From Kofleriaceae bacterium (GTDB taxonomy: Bacteria; Myxococcota_A; Polyangia; Haliangiales; Haliangiaceae): a stretch of DNA of 64,000 nucleotides. Both the position numbers and the translations under genes were made by a program. The notes below the pieces were generated by a model. It made no database searches. It saw only the letters and a list, made by a program, of their open reading frames with translations, and had not been told where the DNA came from. Numbering within the stretch: the stretch's first letter is position 1; every line of letters begins with the position of its first letter. Shown here one piece after another: positions 62,229 to 64,000 of the stretch. The DNA is taken from assembly GCA_024762925.1 (NCBI GenBank), contig JANTGM010000018.1, positions 1 through 64,000 on the forward strand, read 5' to 3'.

Positions 62229-64000
62229 GGGATCGAGGCTCCGCTTCGTTGCGGTTGTAGTCGATTTTACCGGATTCCTCTTCGAAAACCGGCGACGGAG
62301 TGGGTGTAATGCCTTCATCCACCAAGTAGGCCACTCGTGTTGCCTCTTCTTGCAATGTCGAATCATCGGCAAATCCCATCTCGCCGTCGGCCTGTGCCAT
62401 GATCTTGGCTGGATCGAAATCGACCAAGCTCGTAGCCTCATCGCCAAACGGGTTTGGAGTTCCGGACCGACTCATCAGAAGCTGTGCTTCCTCAGGGGAG
62501 AGGTGAGCGGTTCGCTCGTCCTCATCCTCGGCATGGGGTTCGAAGACAGGGCGCCCCTTGCGCTCGCTTGCAGCTTTCGCCAGGCCAACAATGACGGCCT
62601 GCTTAGGCTCGCCACTGACAGCCGCTGCGGAAACATGCGATGGAAGCGGCAACGCGGCTCCAGGGCTCGGACGTCCTAGTGAAGCCTGTGCAGACTGTTC
62701 GTAGTTGGAAAACAGGTCGTCAACTTTGTGCACCTGCGAATCCTCATCGGCTTGACGACCTCCTTCATCGCGGAGCATACGAAGAATTCTGGTGCGCTCT
62801 CCCGCGTCCAATTCGTCCCGCTTGTGCACCCGCTCGGCAGGGGCCGCATCGGCAAAATCTGAGAGTGACATACCCCTCTTGCTATCGTCACCGATGCCAA
62901 AGAGGCTACTTGCAGAGCGTACGAATCGCCGTCCCACGCCACCCTTGGACGAACCGCGTGTGCTTTCTCGGCGCGCGGCAGGCTCTGGCCGCCGTGACAC
63001 CGGCCGCCCAAAGACCTGTGCTGCAGCCTCACTCGCAATCTCTGGGCACTCTTGCGCGTCGGGCACAAACTGCCGAACGAGGGCATCGCTATTGGGCATT
63101 GGCTGCATGTGTGGACGTTCGATGTAGTGAACTCCCAGCGTGCCAAGCCACTTGATTGGAGGATCTGCACCAATCAAGACAAAGGCAGCCTCGTTGGGGT
63201 AGCGCTTCTGTGTTCCATCAGCCATCTGCAAAGTGACGGTGTCTTGACCAAACTCCACCACCTCGCTCTGCATCTTCACTTTGATGCGCCCTTGTGAAGC
63301 CCCTTGGTCTACGAGCTGTCGATTCTTGGCTTGGGCTCTATGAAAGCTCCGTCCGCGATACGACATGATGACCTTTGCCCCCGACTCGCTTAGAGCAAGA
63401 GCTGCCTCAAGAGCACTGTCGCCACCACCAACAACGCAAACGGCCCGGCCTCGATGCTCATCGGGGTCTTCGAGAAGTGATTGCACCTTGGGAAAGTTCT
63501 CACCTGGGACGCCAAGCGACCGTGGCTTGCCCCGTGTTCCCGTGGCCAAGACCACGCGTTGTGAGCGGTAGTTGCCACCAGTGGTAGCCGTCATGAAGCT
63601 GCCATCTTGCTGCTTGCGGACGGTCTGCACGGTCTCGTGCATTCGAATCTTCACCTGACAGGTGTCAACAAGCTCTTTCCAAAGCGAAACCAATTCTTCC
63701 TTGGTCGAATCAAAGATCGGCAAGAGCGAGAGATTTGGCGTCTCATAGGGCTCTGCCATTACGTGCTTGCCTTTGGGATAGCGGCTCACTGTCGAGGAGA
63801 TGATGTTCTCCTTTTCGATGATCACGTAACTCAAGCCCCGCTGCTGGCAAGTCAAAGCGGCGCTCAAGCCACCGGGCCCAGACCCCACAATCAGAACATC
63901 TACATCACCGAGACTACCCGGAGTCGGTCTAAGTCCCGACTGCAGCATGTGCTCGATGACCGCACGCCCAAGATTGGCCGCGTTCTTTACGAGGGGCTTT
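62200..64000 (-). CDS. FAD/NAD(P)-binding oxidoreductase with long C-terminal tail, partial
   Basis: The frame is open to the right window edge, with sensible sequence (KPLVKNAANLGRAVIEHML) before the Met at 63948, so the true start is outside. About 600 residues visible. It contains the two-dinucleotide fold of thioredoxin-reductase-like enzymes: FAD motif VLIVGSGPGGLSAAL and NAD(P) motif VCVVGGGDSALEAAL, plus VLATGTRGKP and AAFVLIGADPP. No redox-active CXXC was seen, so it resembles YpdA/ferredoxin-NADP reductase-like members rather than TrxB. The last about 260 residues are a low-complexity, acidic, probably disordered extension. Such proteins often begin with a ferredoxin or cyclic-nucleotide domain upstream. 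Confidence 0.85.
   Translation of the reverse strand, partial: KPLVKNAANLGRAVIEHMLQSGLRPTPGSLGDVDVLIVGSGPGGLSAALTCQQRGLSYVIIEKENIISSTVSRYPKGKHVMAEPYETPNLSLLPIFDSTKEELVSLWKELVDTCQVKIRMHETVQTVRKQQDGSFMTATTGGNYRSQRVVLATGTRGKPRSLGVPGENFPKVQSLLEDPDEHRGRAVCVVGGGDSALEAALALSESGAKVIMSYRGRSFHRAQAKNRQLVDQGASQGRIKVKMQSEVVEFGQDTVTLQMADGTQKRYPNEAAFVLIGADPPIKWLGTLGVHYIERPHMQPMPNSDALVRQFVPDAQECPEIASEAAAQVFGRPVSRRPEPAARRESTRGSSKGGVGRRFVRSASSLFGIGDDSKRGMSLSDFADAAPAERVHKRDELDAGERTRILRMLRDEGGRQADEDSQVHKVDDLFSNYEQSAQASLGRPSPGAALPLPSHVSAAAVSGEPKQAVIVGLAKAASERKGRPVFEPHAEDEDERTAHLSPEEAQLLMSRSGTPNPFGDEATSLVDFDPAKIMAQADGEMGFADDSTLQEEATRVAYLVDEGITPTPSPVFEEESGKIDYNRNEAEPRSLSEVDWDLD

Noticed and set aside
1-64000. tRNA, rRNA, CRISPR arrays, prophage and complete insertion sequences
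   Set aside because: I looked for tRNA T-loop signatures, regularly spaced repeats and transposase or integrase motifs and found none that could be supported.

Overview
The window looks like chromosomal DNA of a predatory/marine-type myxobacterium or close relative (phylum Myxococcota). The reasons are four eukaryote-like Ser/Thr kinases, two FHA-domain sigma-54 activators, a TIGR02996-domain protein, an unusually high number of lipoproteins with Asp/Ala-rich linkers (about 14 of 46 genes), Sel1/TPR/PEGA-type envelope proteins, and moderately high GC. No rRNA, tRNA, CRISPR array, prophage or plasmid functions were seen, so this appears to be an ordinary chromosomal stretch rich in accessory envelope and signalling genes. 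The two end genes run off the window.

Layout. 1-9 kb: a Lys/Thr-repeat protein (cut by the left edge), a DUF4240 protein, a fused HyuA/HyuB hydantoinase/5-oxoprolinase diverging from the helicase HrpB, a DUF1835 protein, and a small lipoprotein with two CX4CH motifs. 9-14 kb: a Ser/Thr kinase with a second kinase-like half, then a cytochrome-oxidase biogenesis operon (blue-copper-like lipoprotein, heme o synthase CtaB, DUF420/CtaM-like). 13.7-20.2 kb: an FHA/sigma-54 activator sits between two Cys-repeat lipoproteins, followed by a PEGA-type envelope protein and a divergent Ser/Thr kinase. 20-25.6 kb: a DUF1444-like protein, a TIGR02996 protein whose 5' part overlaps a nucleotidyltransferase remnant, an ATC-hydrolase-like fragment and a heme-binding lipoprotein. 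26-38 kb: lipoproteins, a DTW/TapT tRNA-modification enzyme with an ABC exporter, acyl-CoA thioesterase TesB, FKBP isomerase, zinc-ribbon protein, YheU, dienelactone hydrolase and an LRR protein. 38-49 kb: a 1642-residue Sel1/coiled-coil/barrel protein, a hybrid histidine kinase, a PGRS-like Gly-rich lipoprotein and a class V aminotransferase. 49-62 kb: a membrane protein, lipoproteins, two more Ser/Thr kinases, the second FHA/sigma-54 activator overlapping a kinase gene, and a sialidase-like protein. Right edge: a FAD/NAD oxidoreductase.

The most striking feature is a small dispersed repeat family. Full copies are 183 bp, with about 25-bp terminal inverted repeats that begin with CTAG; a 106-bp short class shares the left part. 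In all three places where a copy meets a gene, the element's terminal CTAG is also the TAG stop codon of that gene, with the same end and orientation each time. The window also uses TAG as stop in about 33 of 46 genes, which is unusual because TAG is normally the rarest bacterial stop. These may be linked: a MITE-like element that targets CTAG would find tolerated sites at stop codons.

A second theme is regulation. A good -24/-12 (sigma-54) match plus a 10-bp inverted repeat lies between the first FHA activator and its divergent Cys-repeat lipoprotein gene. Another strong -24/-12 match precedes the lipoprotein gene at 51.1-52.2 kb, beside a Ser/Thr kinase. Together these suggest kinase to FHA-activator to sigma-54 circuits that control envelope lipoproteins.
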